Shown here in pieces: positions 17,523-26,193 of a stretch of DNA of 64,000 nt. The translations under genes were made by a program, and so were the position numbers. Location of the stretch: assembly GCA_036491755.1 (NCBI GenBank), contig DASXBJ010000066.1, positions 1-64,000 on the forward strand, given 5' to 3'. Numbering within the stretch: position 1 is the first letter of the stretch; the number at the start of each line of letters is the position of its first letter. A model generated the notes under the pieces. The model saw only the letters and a program-made list of their open reading frames with translations, was not told where the DNA came from and searched no databases. This stretch comes from DASXBJ01 sp036491755. GTDB lineage: Bacteria > Chloroflexota > Dormibacteria > Dormibacterales > Dormibacteraceae.

Positions 17523-18101
17523 TTACCGCGAGCGGCTCGACCTGGCAGGTTGTGCACGCTTCCCGCTGAGGCCCTCTTCGTAGCGGCCGAGGACGAACAG
17601 GAGCAGGCTGAGCCGGTTCAGCCAGCGCCTCACCTGCTGATTCTTTTGCCCCTCGGCGCGCTCCAGCGACAGGCATCGGCGCTCGGCGCGGCGGACCACG
17701 GCGCGCGCAAGGTCGAGCGCTCCGGAAGCTGGCGTCGCGCCCGGAAGGATGAATCCATCGGGCATTGCGACCTCGGACTCGAGCTCGGCGATGAGCTCCT
17801 CCAGGCGGCTCACGTCCGACTCCGTCGTGGTCACGAAGGTGCCCGCGGAAGCCGGGTTGGTGCCCAGCTCGGCGCCCACCGAGTAGAGGCCTCGCTGGAG
17901 GTCCTCGCAGATCGAGCGAACGCGGGCATGCGCCGTGAGGGCTTTGGCCAGGCCGAGCGCGCTGGAAGCCTCGTCGACGGTGCCGAACGCCTCGATCCGC
18001 GCATCGTCCTTGGCGGCCCGGCCGCCGCCGAGCAACCCGGTGGTGCCGTCGTCGCCGCCCCCCGCCAGCTCGAGCATCTTCTTCTTGCGGGAGGAGGCCA
18101 T
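17523..18101 (-). CDS. pduO: cob(I)alamin adenosyltransferase, PduO type
   Basis: A 192-residue PduO-type ATP:cob(I)alamin adenosyltransferase forming adenosylcobalamin. The N-terminal nucleotide motif GDDGTTGLLGGGR (residues ~16-28) is followed by RIEAFGTVDEASSALG, and the C-terminal signature is FILPGATPASGALDLARAVVRRAER with an RWLNRLSLLLFVLGR helix. The ATG start lies 10 bp after the phosphofructokinase gene, so both are likely co-transcribed. No cobalamin riboswitch is seen. Its presence implies B12-dependent enzymes elsewhere in the genome. Confidence 0.93.
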   Translation of the reverse strand: MASSRKKKMLELAGGGDDGTTGLLGGGRAAKDDARIEAFGTVDEASSALGLAKALTAHARVRSICEDLQRGLYSVGAELGTNPASAGTFVTTTESDVSRLEELIAELESEVAMPDGFILPGATPASGALDLARAVVRRAERRCLSLERAEGQKNQQVRRWLNRLSLLLFVLGRYEEGLSGKRAQPARSSRSR

Positions 18102-18111
18102 CGCCTTCCGC

Positions 18112-19146
18112 CTATCCGAAGACCTGGGCGAGGTCGTAGAGCTCCTTGGGCACGCGCCGGGTCTCCTTCACGACCTCGGCGAGCGCGACGACCTCGACGT
18201 CGCCGTTGCGGCGGATGGGGATCACCCCGCTCTTGCCGGCGGCGATCAGCTCCACCGCGGCGACGCCGAGGCGCGTCGCCCACAGGCGGTCCACGGGCGA
18301 GGGCGAGCCGCCACGCTGCAGGTGGCCGAGGACCGTCACACGGGTCTCGAAGCCGGTCTCGTGCTCGATGCTGCTCGCGAGCAGGTCGCCGATGCCCCGT
18401 TTGGCCAGCCTGACGTGGCCGAAGGCATCCTTCTCCGACTGGCCGCCAGAGTTCTGCTCGAGCTCGGGGATCCTGGCGCCCTCCGCGACGACGATGATGC
18501 TGAAAAGCTTGCCATCGCCACGGCGGCGGTAAAGGTGGCCGACGACGCCGGCCAGCGTCATCGCAAACTCGGGGATGATGATCAGGTCGGCGCCGCCGGC
18601 CAGCCCACCCAGCATTCCAACCCAGCCGGTGTCGCGACCCATCACCTCGACGACCATCACCCGGTGGTGAGCGGACGCGGTCGTGTGCAGGCGGTCGAGC
18701 GCCTCGGTGACCACGCCTACGGCGGTGTCAAAACCAATGCAGAACTCGGTCACCGCGAGGTCGTTGTCGATGGTCTTCGGCACGCCGACCGTGGGAAACC
18801 CAGCGGTGTGCAGCGCCGCGGCCACGCTCAGCGTGTCGTCGCCTCCAATGGGCACCAGCGCGTCGATCCCGTTGTGCTTGAGCGCCCCCATCACCCGCGC
18901 GATGCCGTCCTTCTCCTGGAGCGGATTCGTGCGCGAGGTGCCAAGGATGGTGCCCCCAAGTGGAAGGATTCCGCGCACGTCGGCCGGTGTCAGCTCTGCG
19001 ATAAGGCCTTCCTCGAGGCAGCCGGCCCAGCCGTTCTGCACGCCGCTCACCTGGTGACCGAGCTGGAAGGCGCGCCGCGCCACCGCGCGGATGGCCGCGT
19101 TCAAGCCAGGCGCGTCGCCACCCCCGGTGAGGACCCCGATTCGCAT
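18112..19146 (-). CDS. 6-phosphofructokinase with PPi-type active-site residues
   Basis: A 344-residue PfkA-family enzyme phosphorylating fructose 6-phosphate at C1. GGGDAPGLNA is residues 8-17, the phosphoryl-donor site is GGDDT (101-105) and the fructose-6-P catalytic loop is PKTIDND (123-129). Residues Asp104 and Lys124, which fall at the same numbers as the Gly104/Gly124 of E. coli ATP-PFK, are the combination known from PPi-dependent PFKs. Later motifs MGRDTGWVG and LGHLQRGGSPSPVDR are intact. PPi use is therefore predicted, though some group III enzymes with mixed residues use ATP. Upstream (11 bp) is a HAD phosphatase gene; downstream the adenosyltransferase. Confidence 0.92.
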   Translation of the reverse strand: MRIGVLTGGGDAPGLNAAIRAVARRAFQLGHQVSGVQNGWAGCLEEGLIAELTPADVRGILPLGGTILGTSRTNPLQEKDGIARVMGALKHNGIDALVPIGGDDTLSVAAALHTAGFPTVGVPKTIDNDLAVTEFCIGFDTAVGVVTEALDRLHTTASAHHRVMVVEVMGRDTGWVGMLGGLAGGADLIIIPEFAMTLAGVVGHLYRRRGDGKLFSIIVVAEGARIPELEQNSGGQSEKDAFGHVRLAKRGIGDLLASSIEHETGFETRVTVLGHLQRGGSPSPVDRLWATRLGVAAVELIAAGKSGVIPIRRNGDVEVVALAEVVKETRRVPKELYDLAQVFG

Positions 19147-19157
19147 CAGGAGATACG

Positions 19158-19826
19158 TTAACCGGCCTCTTCCGGCTTGAGCGTCTCGATCAGCGTGGCC
19201 AGTGTCACGTCCGCCAGCGATGCAATGACCAGGTCCGCCCGGCTGAGGTCAAGGCCTGCGGTGATCGGGTTCGGTATGGCCACGCATCGCAGTCCGGCCG
19301 CTTTTGCCGCGGCGATGCCGTGCGGCGAATCCTCGATGGCGAAGGCCTCGTCCGCCACCACTCGGAGGCACGCCAGGACGGCGAGGTACAGATCAGGCGC
19401 CGGCTTGGCCATGGAGACCTGATCCCTGCAGCGGATGCACTCGAAACGGTCGAGGATCCCGAGTCTCTCCAGGTGACTCGTGACCCAGTCGGACGTTGAG
19501 CTGGAGGCCACTCCAAGGCGAAGGCCGGCGGCGCAGGCGCCGTCGATCAGGTGGAGGACGCCGGGCAGGATGTCCTGGGCCAACACCAGCTCGGTTCGCC
19601 GGCGGATACGCCGGTCCAGCACGTCTTTGGGCAGGGGCCGGCCAAGGCGTGCCTCGAGATGGTGCTGCGGGTGGAAGACAGCCGTGGTCGACCCCACGAT
19701 CTCGATCCACCGCTCGAACGGGAGCTCCTCTCCGTGCGCCTCGTACACCTCCACCCAGGACCGATAAACCGGTCCCTCGGTGTCGAGGATCAGGCCGTCG
19801 AAGTCGAAGACGATCGCGCGGATCAT
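19158..19826 (-). CDS. HAD-superfamily phosphatase/beta-phosphoglucomutase-like
   Basis: A 222-residue HAD subfamily IA protein. Motif I is DFDGLILDTEG (two Asp, residues 8 and 10), motif II is the Ser/Thr in GVASSSTSDW, motif III the Lys in SMAKPAPDLYL and motif IV the acidic EDSPHGIAAAKAAG. It is closest in style to beta-phosphoglucomutase-like and sugar-phosphate phosphatases; substrate unknown. It heads the HAD-PFK-adenosyltransferase run on the minus strand and is divergent from the DUF2254-like gene. Confidence 0.9.
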   Translation of the reverse strand: MIRAIVFDFDGLILDTEGPVYRSWVEVYEAHGEELPFERWIEIVGSTTAVFHPQHHLEARLGRPLPKDVLDRRIRRRTELVLAQDILPGVLHLIDGACAAGLRLGVASSSTSDWVTSHLERLGILDRFECIRCRDQVSMAKPAPDLYLAVLACLRVVADEAFAIEDSPHGIAAAKAAGLRCVAIPNPITAGLDLSRADLVIASLADVTLATLIETLKPEEAG

Positions 19827-19895
19827 GGCCGCAAATGTACCTATCGCTGGGACAATTGCTTAGGATCGCCCTGCCATGACCCTGGTCGAATCGTG

Positions 19896-21593
19896 ATGTC
19901 AGACGGCAGGTCCTACGAGGGGGCGCCCCACTCCGACCGAATGACCTCGGTCGGCTGGGTCGGGGCCGCACTGTCCGGTCTGGCGCTGGTCTGTGTGACC
20001 TTGATGATGTTCATCCTCTTTGGCGTCCTCGACGCCCACTACCGCACGTTCGGCGACATCTTCAACCCGGACCCGTCGGCAGCAGCCGGGACGCTGAGCC
20101 TGGCAGGAGGGGCGGAGGGTGTGACGCTGAGCATCGTCATCGTCGCCGTGATGTTCGGCATCCAGGGGACTTCGTCGCGGTACTCGCCCAGGATCATCGG
20201 GATCTTCACTCGCAGCGCATTGAACGCGCTCGTCCTGGGTTTCGCGCTCGCCTCGATCCTGTACACGTTCCTGGTCCGCTCCGAGGTCACCGTGACGTAC
20301 GTCCCGAAATGGAGCGTGGCCGTGGCGATCGTGTTGGCGCTGCTGAACTTCGGTCTGCTGTTTCCCTATGTCGGCTACATCTTCGAGGTGATGCGGGCCG
20401 AGACCCTGGTGGCAGGCATCATGCGGCGCGCCAGGCGCCAGCTTCGCACCGCGGCCGCCCGGCCCAAGGATCGCCGCGAGCGGGACGCCCTCATGACGTC
20501 GGTCGCGCAGGTGACCGACATCGCATTTGGTTCCATCCAGCTCGGTGACATGCCGGTCTGCGTGATGAGCATCGAGGTGTTGGGCCAGTTCGTCGCAACG
20601 GACTACTTCGCGGCCAAGAAAAGGTTGAGCGGCGATTGGTTCCAGGTCGGGCACGCGGAATTGCCCGGCGCATCCGACCAGATCATCGCCGAGGTCAACC
20701 GCGCCGGGACGTGGTTCCCGTACTCGATCCTGTCCACCTTCGTCGACATGGTCGGGTTGACCCCCGTGCACCGCAAAGAGGCGGTGCACGCGATTGCCGT
20801 GGCCACCCGTGATATCGGCCTGGCCGCCATCGACTGTGGCGATTCCGAGGTCGCCGAACTGTGCATGCGCTTCTTCAACACCTACTTGCGGACATCGATC
20901 AACCGCTCCGCCCCGACGTTTGCGTCCGGCATCATGAACGAGTACCGGCGGTTCGCCATCGGAACGCTCGAATGGCGTGCCGACCTGGCGGTCGAGGCGG
21001 CAGCACATCTGCTGCGTTACGGCCGCCACTTCGACGAGGCGGGCATGCCGGCGATCTTCGGGGCCGCCGCAGAGGACGTGGCCGACCTCGCCATCGAAGC
21101 GCGCGCGAGAGACCCTGAGGTCTCGCGGCGGCTGGCGCGTGTTCTCGTACACGACCTCCTCGACCTGATCCCCAAAGCGAAGCCCATCGGCCTCAACGGC
21201 CTGTTCAAAGGCGTGGCCAAGCTGACCTTCTGGGCCATGGCTTCGGACGACCGAGACGTCGCGCACGTGCTGATCGAGGGCATCGCCGCGGCGCCCCCCG
21301 ACTTCGTGGACGCCGCCCTTGACCGCATGGAGTCCATGCACCAGGGCCTTTTCTGGGAGGTCAACGAGCGAGTAATCGCTTTCGACTGGGTGGAGGAACC
21401 GCTCCGGCAGCAGATTCCGAAGCTGCGTGCCGCGCTTCGCCGCGCCAAGGCCAGCGGGCACGGGCTCGAGGTTGAGCTCGAGGAAACCCCCGGCGTAACC
21501 AAGGACCTCATTCCTCCAGAGCCGCCCAGCCACGTGCAGACCGCCGGGACTGCAGGCGTTTCTGCCACCGTCAAGTCGGAGCCGGCCGGTTGA
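19896..21593 (+). CDS. DUF2254-like polytopic membrane protein
   Basis: A 565-residue protein with about four N-terminal membrane helices (residues ~22-170): a first helix LVCVTLMMFILFGVL, a segment GTSSRYSPRIIGIFTRS preceding the second pair, and LLNFGLLFPYVGYIFEVM. The SSRYSPR block is like the FSPR segment of DUF2254 membrane proteins. The remaining ~390 residues are a helical cytoplasmic domain with no catalytic motif I recognise. Start ATG 19896 is chosen because the frame upstream is non-coding. A six-codon upstream reading frame (19876-19896) ends in TGATG overlap with this start. The last 23 bp overlap the convergent globin gene. Confidence 0.75.
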   Translation: MSDGRSYEGAPHSDRMTSVGWVGAALSGLALVCVTLMMFILFGVLDAHYRTFGDIFNPDPSAAAGTLSLAGGAEGVTLSIVIVAVMFGIQGTSSRYSPRIIGIFTRSALNALVLGFALASILYTFLVRSEVTVTYVPKWSVAVAIVLALLNFGLLFPYVGYIFEVMRAETLVAGIMRRARRQLRTAAARPKDRRERDALMTSVAQVTDIAFGSIQLGDMPVCVMSIEVLGQFVATDYFAAKKRLSGDWFQVGHAELPGASDQIIAEVNRAGTWFPYSILSTFVDMVGLTPVHRKEAVHAIAVATRDIGLAAIDCGDSEVAELCMRFFNTYLRTSINRSAPTFASGIMNEYRRFAIGTLEWRADLAVEAAAHLLRYGRHFDEAGMPAIFGAAAEDVADLAIEARARDPEVSRRLARVLVHDLLDLIPKAKPIGLNGLFKGVAKLTFWAMASDDRDVAHVLIEGIAAAPPDFVDAALDRMESMHQGLFWEVNERVIAFDWVEEPLRQQIPKLRAALRRAKASGHGLEVELEETPGVTKDLIPPEPPSHVQTAGTAGVSATVKSEPAG

Positions 21594-21957
21594 TCATCGC
21601 CGTCGAGGCGGTCTCGAAATAATCGAGCAGGGCCTCGCGCGGCTCGGGCGCCAGCTGGAGCGAATCGACGGCCGCGGTCATGTGCCGCAGCCATGCATCA
21701 CGCTGCTGCGACCCGATCGCAAAAGGCTGATGCCGTAACCGCAGCCGTGGATGTCCTCGCTGCTCGCTGTAGGTCGTCGGCCCGCCCCAATACTGGATCA
21801 AAAAGAGGGTGAGCCTTTCGGTGGCGCCCGCCAGGTCAGCTTCCGGATAGAGAGGACGAAGCACGGGGTCGGCCGCCACGCCCGCATAGAAATGCCGCAC
21901 CAGCCGCCGGAAGGTGTCCTCTCCCCCGACGATCTCGTACATGTTCCGGCTCGACAT
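21571..21957 (-). CDS. glbO: truncated haemoglobin, group II (trHbO type)
   Basis: A 128-residue 2-on-2 globin. RHFYAGVAADPVLRPLYP opens the fold, followed by FLIQYWGGPTTYSEQRGHP and RLRLRHQPF, which contains the proximal His, and the group II Trp of helix G is in RDAWLRHM. It would bind haem and oxygen or NO; mycobacterial and actinobacterial homologues take part in oxygen/NO/peroxide chemistry. The 3' end overlaps the convergent DUF2254-like gene by 23 bp. The start faces a membrane protein gene. Confidence 0.95.
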   Translation of the reverse strand: MSSRNMYEIVGGEDTFRRLVRHFYAGVAADPVLRPLYPEADLAGATERLTLFLIQYWGGPTTYSEQRGHPRLRLRHQPFAIGSQQRDAWLRHMTAAVDSLQLAPEPREALLDYFETASTAMINRPAPT

Positions 21958-21992
21958 GTCTCCGATGCTAGCGATGCATAGACTGGACGGCC

Positions 21993-22457
21993 TTGAGCGA
22001 AACCGCGGGCGAGGTCGGACGCTTCAGATCGGGGTTCCTCGTCGGGATCGTCCTCCTCGTGATCCAGTTCCTGCTCGGGATGGCGGTGAACCTCTTTGTG
22101 ACCGTGCCGAAAGAACATCCTGGCTCCAACCCGCAGGAATACTTCAGCGGCGTCGCGCAGAGCGTCACCTGGGCGATCCTCCATGGTCCGCCCCTGCTCG
22201 TTCTGCATGCAATCGTGGGCCTGGCGCTGGCGATCACCGGGTTCGGGGTCGTTTACCGGGCCGTGAAGCTCCGCCGGCGGGGCATCATCTGGGCGTCGTC
22301 AACGGGCGCGGTTGCAATTCTCGGCGCGGGGCTCAACGGCGGCAGCTTCCTGAACTACCACGAGGATTTCAGCTCGATGCTGATGGCGTCGTTCTTCGCC
22401 ATTGCCGTGATCGCTTATGCGGCTGGCCTCTACGTGAGCGGCACCGAATCAACCTGA
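21993..22457 (+). CDS. four-helix membrane protein of unknown function
   Basis: A 154-residue protein with four predicted membrane helices: GFLVGIVLLVIQFLLGMAVN, LLVLHAIVGLALAITGFGVV, a third around IIWASSTGAVAILGAG, and ASFFAIAVIAYAAGLYV. The loop VTVPKEHPGSNPQEYFSG lies between helices 1 and 2. The family resembles small uncharacterised actinobacterial membrane proteins; no enzymatic motif is visible. It starts at a TTG, divergent from the globin gene with only 35 bp between starts, and ends overlapping the DUF2268 gene by 9 bp. Confidence 0.7.
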   Translation: MSETAGEVGRFRSGFLVGIVLLVIQFLLGMAVNLFVTVPKEHPGSNPQEYFSGVAQSVTWAILHGPPLLVLHAIVGLALAITGFGVVYRAVKLRRRGIIWASSTGAVAILGAGLNGGSFLNYHEDFSSMLMASFFAIAVIAYAAGLYVSGTEST

Positions 22458-23351
22458 CGTGGTCCGCACTCCCGCCCCCGCCAGGATCTCGGCGGTCGGC
22501 CGAACGATGACCTGCGGCGCCTTCAGGCCCGTGGCCCGCAGATAGCGCTCGACGATCTCCCGCCCCACGGCATAACCGCCCATGTGCGGCACTCCGGCCG
22601 GGCGCCGGCCCATACGCTCGGCGACCAGGTCACCAAGCACGTAAGGAGTCCAGTCCGCAAAGCTTCTGCCCGTACCGAAAGCTGAGGTGACCTTCTCGAA
22701 CACCGCGTCCAGCTCGCTCCCGCGCACCTCCTGGTACCAGGCCCCTGTCGAGTCAGGGCCACACACCTCGGCGGTGAACACCTCTGCAATGCCCTCCTGG
22801 ACCACCCATTCGGCGAGGTTGAAACCCGTCTCGATGTTGGGAGTGCGCAGGTTGTGCGCGAGCTCGTGCACGCCGCACGCGCCGAGCCGCGTCACGTTGT
22901 AGTCGGTCGGCCAGGCCACGAGCCAGATGCTGCCGGGCGTCGCCCCCATGCCGTAGTACCCGAGCGTGCGCTCGATGAAGAGCGCCTCGTCCGGGTTGCC
23001 GAGCGTAAGGACCACCTCGATCCTGTCGGGATGCCGGATTCCAGGCAGAACCGAGCGCTGGTATTCCCACGCTCGAGCCAGCTCCCGGCGCAGCTGACCC
23101 CACGCGTCCGCTTCGATGAGGCGGCGCAGGGCCGGCGCATATCGCGGATCGTCGACGTGGACGCGGAAGCCGTCTCCATTCTCATGGATCTGCTTCAGCA
23201 TGCCCATCGCCGCCTCGTCAAAGGAGGAGACGCCGCGCATGCCGGCGAGTGCGTCCATCCGGGCGGTCGGGGGCATCGCCAGGAGGCTGGTCATGGCCGC
23301 CGCGTCATCGCGGACGTCGATCTCGATCTGGTCCCCGGTGGTCAGCGCCAT
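22449..23351 (-). CDS. predicted zinc-dependent protease, DUF2268 type
   Basis: A 300-residue soluble protein. It contains a gluzincin-like HELAHN motif (GACGVHELAHNLRTPN, ~160) followed ~20 residues on by EGIAEVFTAE, which supplies the third ligand glutamate; this is the arrangement of DUF2268 (YjaZ-like) predicted metalloproteases. The ATG at 23351 is chosen because the longer upstream frame is the shadow of the MFS gene. It follows the MFS gene by 8 bp and is surely co-transcribed. It could process a peptide or protein linked to the transporter, but this is inference. Confidence 0.82.
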   Translation of the reverse strand: MALTTGDQIEIDVRDDAAAMTSLLAMPPTARMDALAGMRGVSSFDEAAMGMLKQIHENGDGFRVHVDDPRYAPALRRLIEADAWGQLRRELARAWEYQRSVLPGIRHPDRIEVVLTLGNPDEALFIERTLGYYGMGATPGSIWLVAWPTDYNVTRLGACGVHELAHNLRTPNIETGFNLAEWVVQEGIAEVFTAEVCGPDSTGAWYQEVRGSELDAVFEKVTSAFGTGRSFADWTPYVLGDLVAERMGRRPAGVPHMGGYAVGREIVERYLRATGLKAPQVIVRPTAEILAGAGVRTTSG

Positions 23352-23359
23352 GCCGCCGG

Positions 23360-24577
23360 TCAATGCTCGCTCGTCGCGGCGCGCAGCGGCTCCTGCCTGA
23401 CCGAGTACCGCTCCATCTCGTCCTCGCGAGGCAGAAACCATGCGATGGCGATGGTGGCGATGACGAGGATGACGTGCGTCATCAAAGACTTCTGCAATCC
23501 GATCGCATCGCCGATCGCGCCGTTGATCGGGATGCCGATGGCACCGGTCACGAATCCGATGCCCATCACCAACCCCGACGCCAATCCGGCGCGGGCCGCC
23601 ATCAGCTGTTGCGCCATCAGGAGCATCAGAGGCGCGGTCGACGCCGCGAGAAAGCCGATGAGGATGGCGCTCAGAAAAGCCCATGGTCCCGGGAACATCG
23701 TGTAGAGGAGGATCGCGGGGATGCTGAGCACCAGCGTGACGAGGATGACCGTGCGCCGGCCGTATCGGTCGGCCAGGGTGCCACAGCCAACGGTGCCGAC
23801 TGCGCTCGCGAGTACCAGCGTGGTGGCCAGGGGGCCGTAAAAGGCCGGGCCGTAGCCGAGCTTCTGGTACCAGGTCGGCGTGAAAGCCTGCAAGACATTC
23901 ATGGTCCAGCTGCGCGACATCATCACGCCGATCACCATCGCAAGGGCGAAAACCGGAACGCGGGCGGGCGACCCGAGCGCGGTTTTCGCTCCCCCGGCGG
24001 CCGCCCGGACCTGGCCGCGCATCCGCCAGAGCAGGTAGGTGCCGGTGACGAGGCCGGGCAGCACGAATAAGCCGGTGCCGTGAACGCCGAACGCGCCGAA
24101 CGCGAGGATCCCGATCACTGGGCCAAGCGCCACGCCCACAGTCCCCGCGGTTACGTAGATGGACATGCCGAAGCTGCGCCGCCAGGCCGGCAGAAGCGCC
24201 CGCACGTCAAGAGCGCCCAACGGATGAAACGCACCCGACCCGAGGCCCGAGAGCGCGGCGAGCGCAAGCAGCAGCGGAAAGCTGTCGACGAACCCGACCA
24301 GGCAGAAGGAGATTGCCGTCCAGCCCAGCGCCAGGCCCGTGAGCCGGGTGCCGAAACGATCGGCCAGCATCCCGAACAGCGGCTGCGAGACGGATGCCAT
24401 GCCGCTGTACGCGAGGCTGACGAGCCCGACCGTCGCCAAGCTCAGGTTGAAGCGGCCGATCAGCAGCGGGTACAGAACCGGGATGATCCCGACGTAGCTG
24501 TCGACGGTCAGGTGACCGAGCATCAGCGTCAGCAGCTTGCCGTTGCGAAGAAACTCCTTCAATCCACCCACTATCAT
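23360..24577 (-). CDS. major facilitator superfamily transporter (fosmidomycin-resistance-like)
   Basis: A 405-residue, 12-helix MFS exporter. The loop 2-3 motif is GMLADRFGTRLTG and the equivalent in the second half is GTLADRYGRRTVI. The N-terminal block GHLTVDSYVGIIPVLYPLL is characteristic of the Fsr (fosmidomycin resistance) branch. Substrate cannot be assigned. The ATG at 24577 (MIVGGLKEF) is chosen; its start codon is only 7 bp from the start of the divergent ornithine cyclodeaminase-family gene, so the two promoters must overlap the coding starts. The DUF2268 protease follows in the same operon. Confidence 0.9.
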   Translation of the reverse strand: MIVGGLKEFLRNGKLLTLMLGHLTVDSYVGIIPVLYPLLIGRFNLSLATVGLVSLAYSGMASVSQPLFGMLADRFGTRLTGLALGWTAISFCLVGFVDSFPLLLALAALSGLGSGAFHPLGALDVRALLPAWRRSFGMSIYVTAGTVGVALGPVIGILAFGAFGVHGTGLFVLPGLVTGTYLLWRMRGQVRAAAGGAKTALGSPARVPVFALAMVIGVMMSRSWTMNVLQAFTPTWYQKLGYGPAFYGPLATTLVLASAVGTVGCGTLADRYGRRTVILVTLVLSIPAILLYTMFPGPWAFLSAILIGFLAASTAPLMLLMAQQLMAARAGLASGLVMGIGFVTGAIGIPINGAIGDAIGLQKSLMTHVILVIATIAIAWFLPREDEMERYSVRQEPLRAATSEH

Positions 24578-24584
24578 CGCGGCG

Positions 24585-25535
24585 GTGGGCCAGCTCCTGT
24601 ACCTCAGCCGCAACGAGGTCGAAAGGCTTCTCGACGTCGACGCCATGCTCGACGCCCTGGGCAAGGCGCTTGTCCTCTTCTCGTCAGGAGTCACGTCAGT
24701 GCCGCCTCGCGCGGGTGCACGTGTGGGCGAGATAGGAATCCTCGGCGCAATGCCCGGATACGTGCCCGGCATCGGCCTCGAGGTGAAGCTCGTCACGGTC
24801 TTTCCAGCGAACCACGATCGCGGCCTGCCGTCGCACCAGGGCCTCATCGCCCTTTTCGACGAGGCGACCGGAGCTCCACTTGCCTTGATGGACGGGACCT
24901 ACATCACTGCGATCCGCACCGGAGGGACCGCGGCTGTCGCCGCCCGGACGCTGGCGCGTGAGGACGCGTCGGTGCTCGCCATCCTGGGCGCCGGCGTGCA
25001 GGGCTGGTCACACCTGGAGACCTTTCCGCGAATCCGAGACTTCAAGGAAATCCGCATCGCCTCACGCAACCCGGACCACGCTGCGGAGCTAGCGAAGCGA
25101 CACCCGCTGGCGCGGATCGCGAAGAGCTTCGAGGAGGCGGTGCGCGGCGCGGACGTGGTGGCCTGCTGCACCGACGCCAGATCGCCCGTGATCGAGCGGG
25201 GGTGGCTGAGCCCGGGCATGCACATCAGCTCGGTCGGCGGAACCTGGGGACCGGAGGTCGACGCCGAGACGATCGCGGCGAGCCGCGTGTTCGTCGAGTG
25301 GAGAGGTTCGGCGACCACCCCGCCGCCGGCCGGCGCGAGAGAGCTTCAGGGCATGGACGCCGATTCGCTCACCGAGGTCGGCGAGGTTCTGGCGGGAACC
25401 CGGCCGGGCAGACGGTCGCGCGACGAGATGACCCTTTACAAGTCGACGGGGCACGCAGTCGAGGATGCCGCCACGGCGCGGCTCGTCTACGACAGCGCCG
25501 TAGCTGCCGGCGCCGGCACGTCGCTCACGCTGTAG
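24585..25535 (+). CDS. ornithine cyclodeaminase/mu-crystallin family dehydrogenase
   Basis: A 316-residue NAD(P)-binding protein. LYLSRNEVERLLDVDAMLDA opens the family fold; GLEVKLVTVFPANH carries the substrate Lys, DGTYITAIRTGGTAAVA the substrate Arg, GAGVQGWSHLE the Rossmann loop, and TLYKSTGHAVEDAATARL the C-terminal family signature. Members include ornithine cyclodeaminase, alanine dehydrogenase and ketimine reductases, so substrate remains open. Start is a GTG at 24585; a TATCAT hexamer ends 8 bp upstream and could serve as a -10 for a leaderless message. The stop abuts the convergent phosphoesterase gene. Confidence 0.92.
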   Translation: MGQLLYLSRNEVERLLDVDAMLDALGKALVLFSSGVTSVPPRAGARVGEIGILGAMPGYVPGIGLEVKLVTVFPANHDRGLPSHQGLIALFDEATGAPLALMDGTYITAIRTGGTAAVAARTLAREDASVLAILGAGVQGWSHLETFPRIRDFKEIRIASRNPDHAAELAKRHPLARIAKSFEEAVRGADVVACCTDARSPVIERGWLSPGMHISSVGGTWGPEVDAETIAASRVFVEWRGSATTPPPAGARELQGMDADSLTEVGEVLAGTRPGRRSRDEMTLYKSTGHAVEDAATARLVYDSAVAAGAGTSLTL

Positions 25536-26171
25536 CTAGACCTCGATCAGCTTCGACGGCACCGCGTTCACGACGCGCGTGGCGCCGATGGAACGATCCG
25601 GCTGGCTCCGCCCATACGGATGGATGTGGCCGTGGACCGCAAGTGCCGGTTGCACGTCCTGGATCAATCGGACGAACGCAACGAAACCGGTGTGGGCGGC
25701 GTCCTCGGCCGCGGCAACTCCAAACGGCGGGGCGTGCGTGACGAAGATGTCAAGCCTGCGGCCCGGTCGGCGCTTCAAACGGATCCGGACCTCGAGGGCA
25801 AGCGCCCGGCGCCGCATCTCGCCCTGCGAGTACTGGTTGGGTCCTCGGCGGTAGCGAATGCTCCCTCCCAGCCCTGCGATCAGCAGCTGATTGCTTTCGA
25901 CAACCCTGGCGTCGATGTTCTGGCACCCGGCGGGACCGGTCGCCGGGGAATCCGCCGACAGCGGAGACCACCTCGGGTCGGCGGCCTTCAGGTTGGGGTC
26001 GTGATTGCCGGGCACGTAGTACAGGGGCACCTCGAGCCTGTTGACAAGGTGCTCCAGGTACTCGAACGGAAGGTCGCCGCACGACAGAACGATCTCCGGC
26101 CGGAGCAACGGAAGCCTGTCTCCATAGAGCGACTCGTCGACTTCGTCGGCCACGACGAGGATTCGAGTCAA
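25536..26171 (-). CDS. calcineurin-like metallophosphoesterase
   Basis: A ~211-residue phosphoesterase. Metal-binding motifs seen are ADEVD (divergent first motif, usual DxH), LSCGDLPFEYLE (GD), YVPGNHDPN (GNHD), VTHAPPFG and VHGHIHPYG (GHxH). The first motif lacks the usual histidine, with VVADEVDE in place of DxHG, which may alter the bimetal site. A TTG at 26171 is the most sensible start since the in-frame upstream extension is a shadow of the preceding gene. It follows the 26194-26652 gene by 22 bp and converges with the cyclodeaminase-family gene. Confidence 0.82.
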   Translation of the reverse strand: MTRILVVADEVDESLYGDRLPLLRPEIVLSCGDLPFEYLEHLVNRLEVPLYYVPGNHDPNLKAADPRWSPLSADSPATGPAGCQNIDARVVESNQLLIAGLGGSIRYRRGPNQYSQGEMRRRALALEVRIRLKRRPGRRLDIFVTHAPPFGVAAAEDAAHTGFVAFVRLIQDVQPALAVHGHIHPYGRSQPDRSIGATRVVNAVPSKLIEV

Positions 26172-26193
26172 GGACCCGCCGGCCCGGCGAAGC

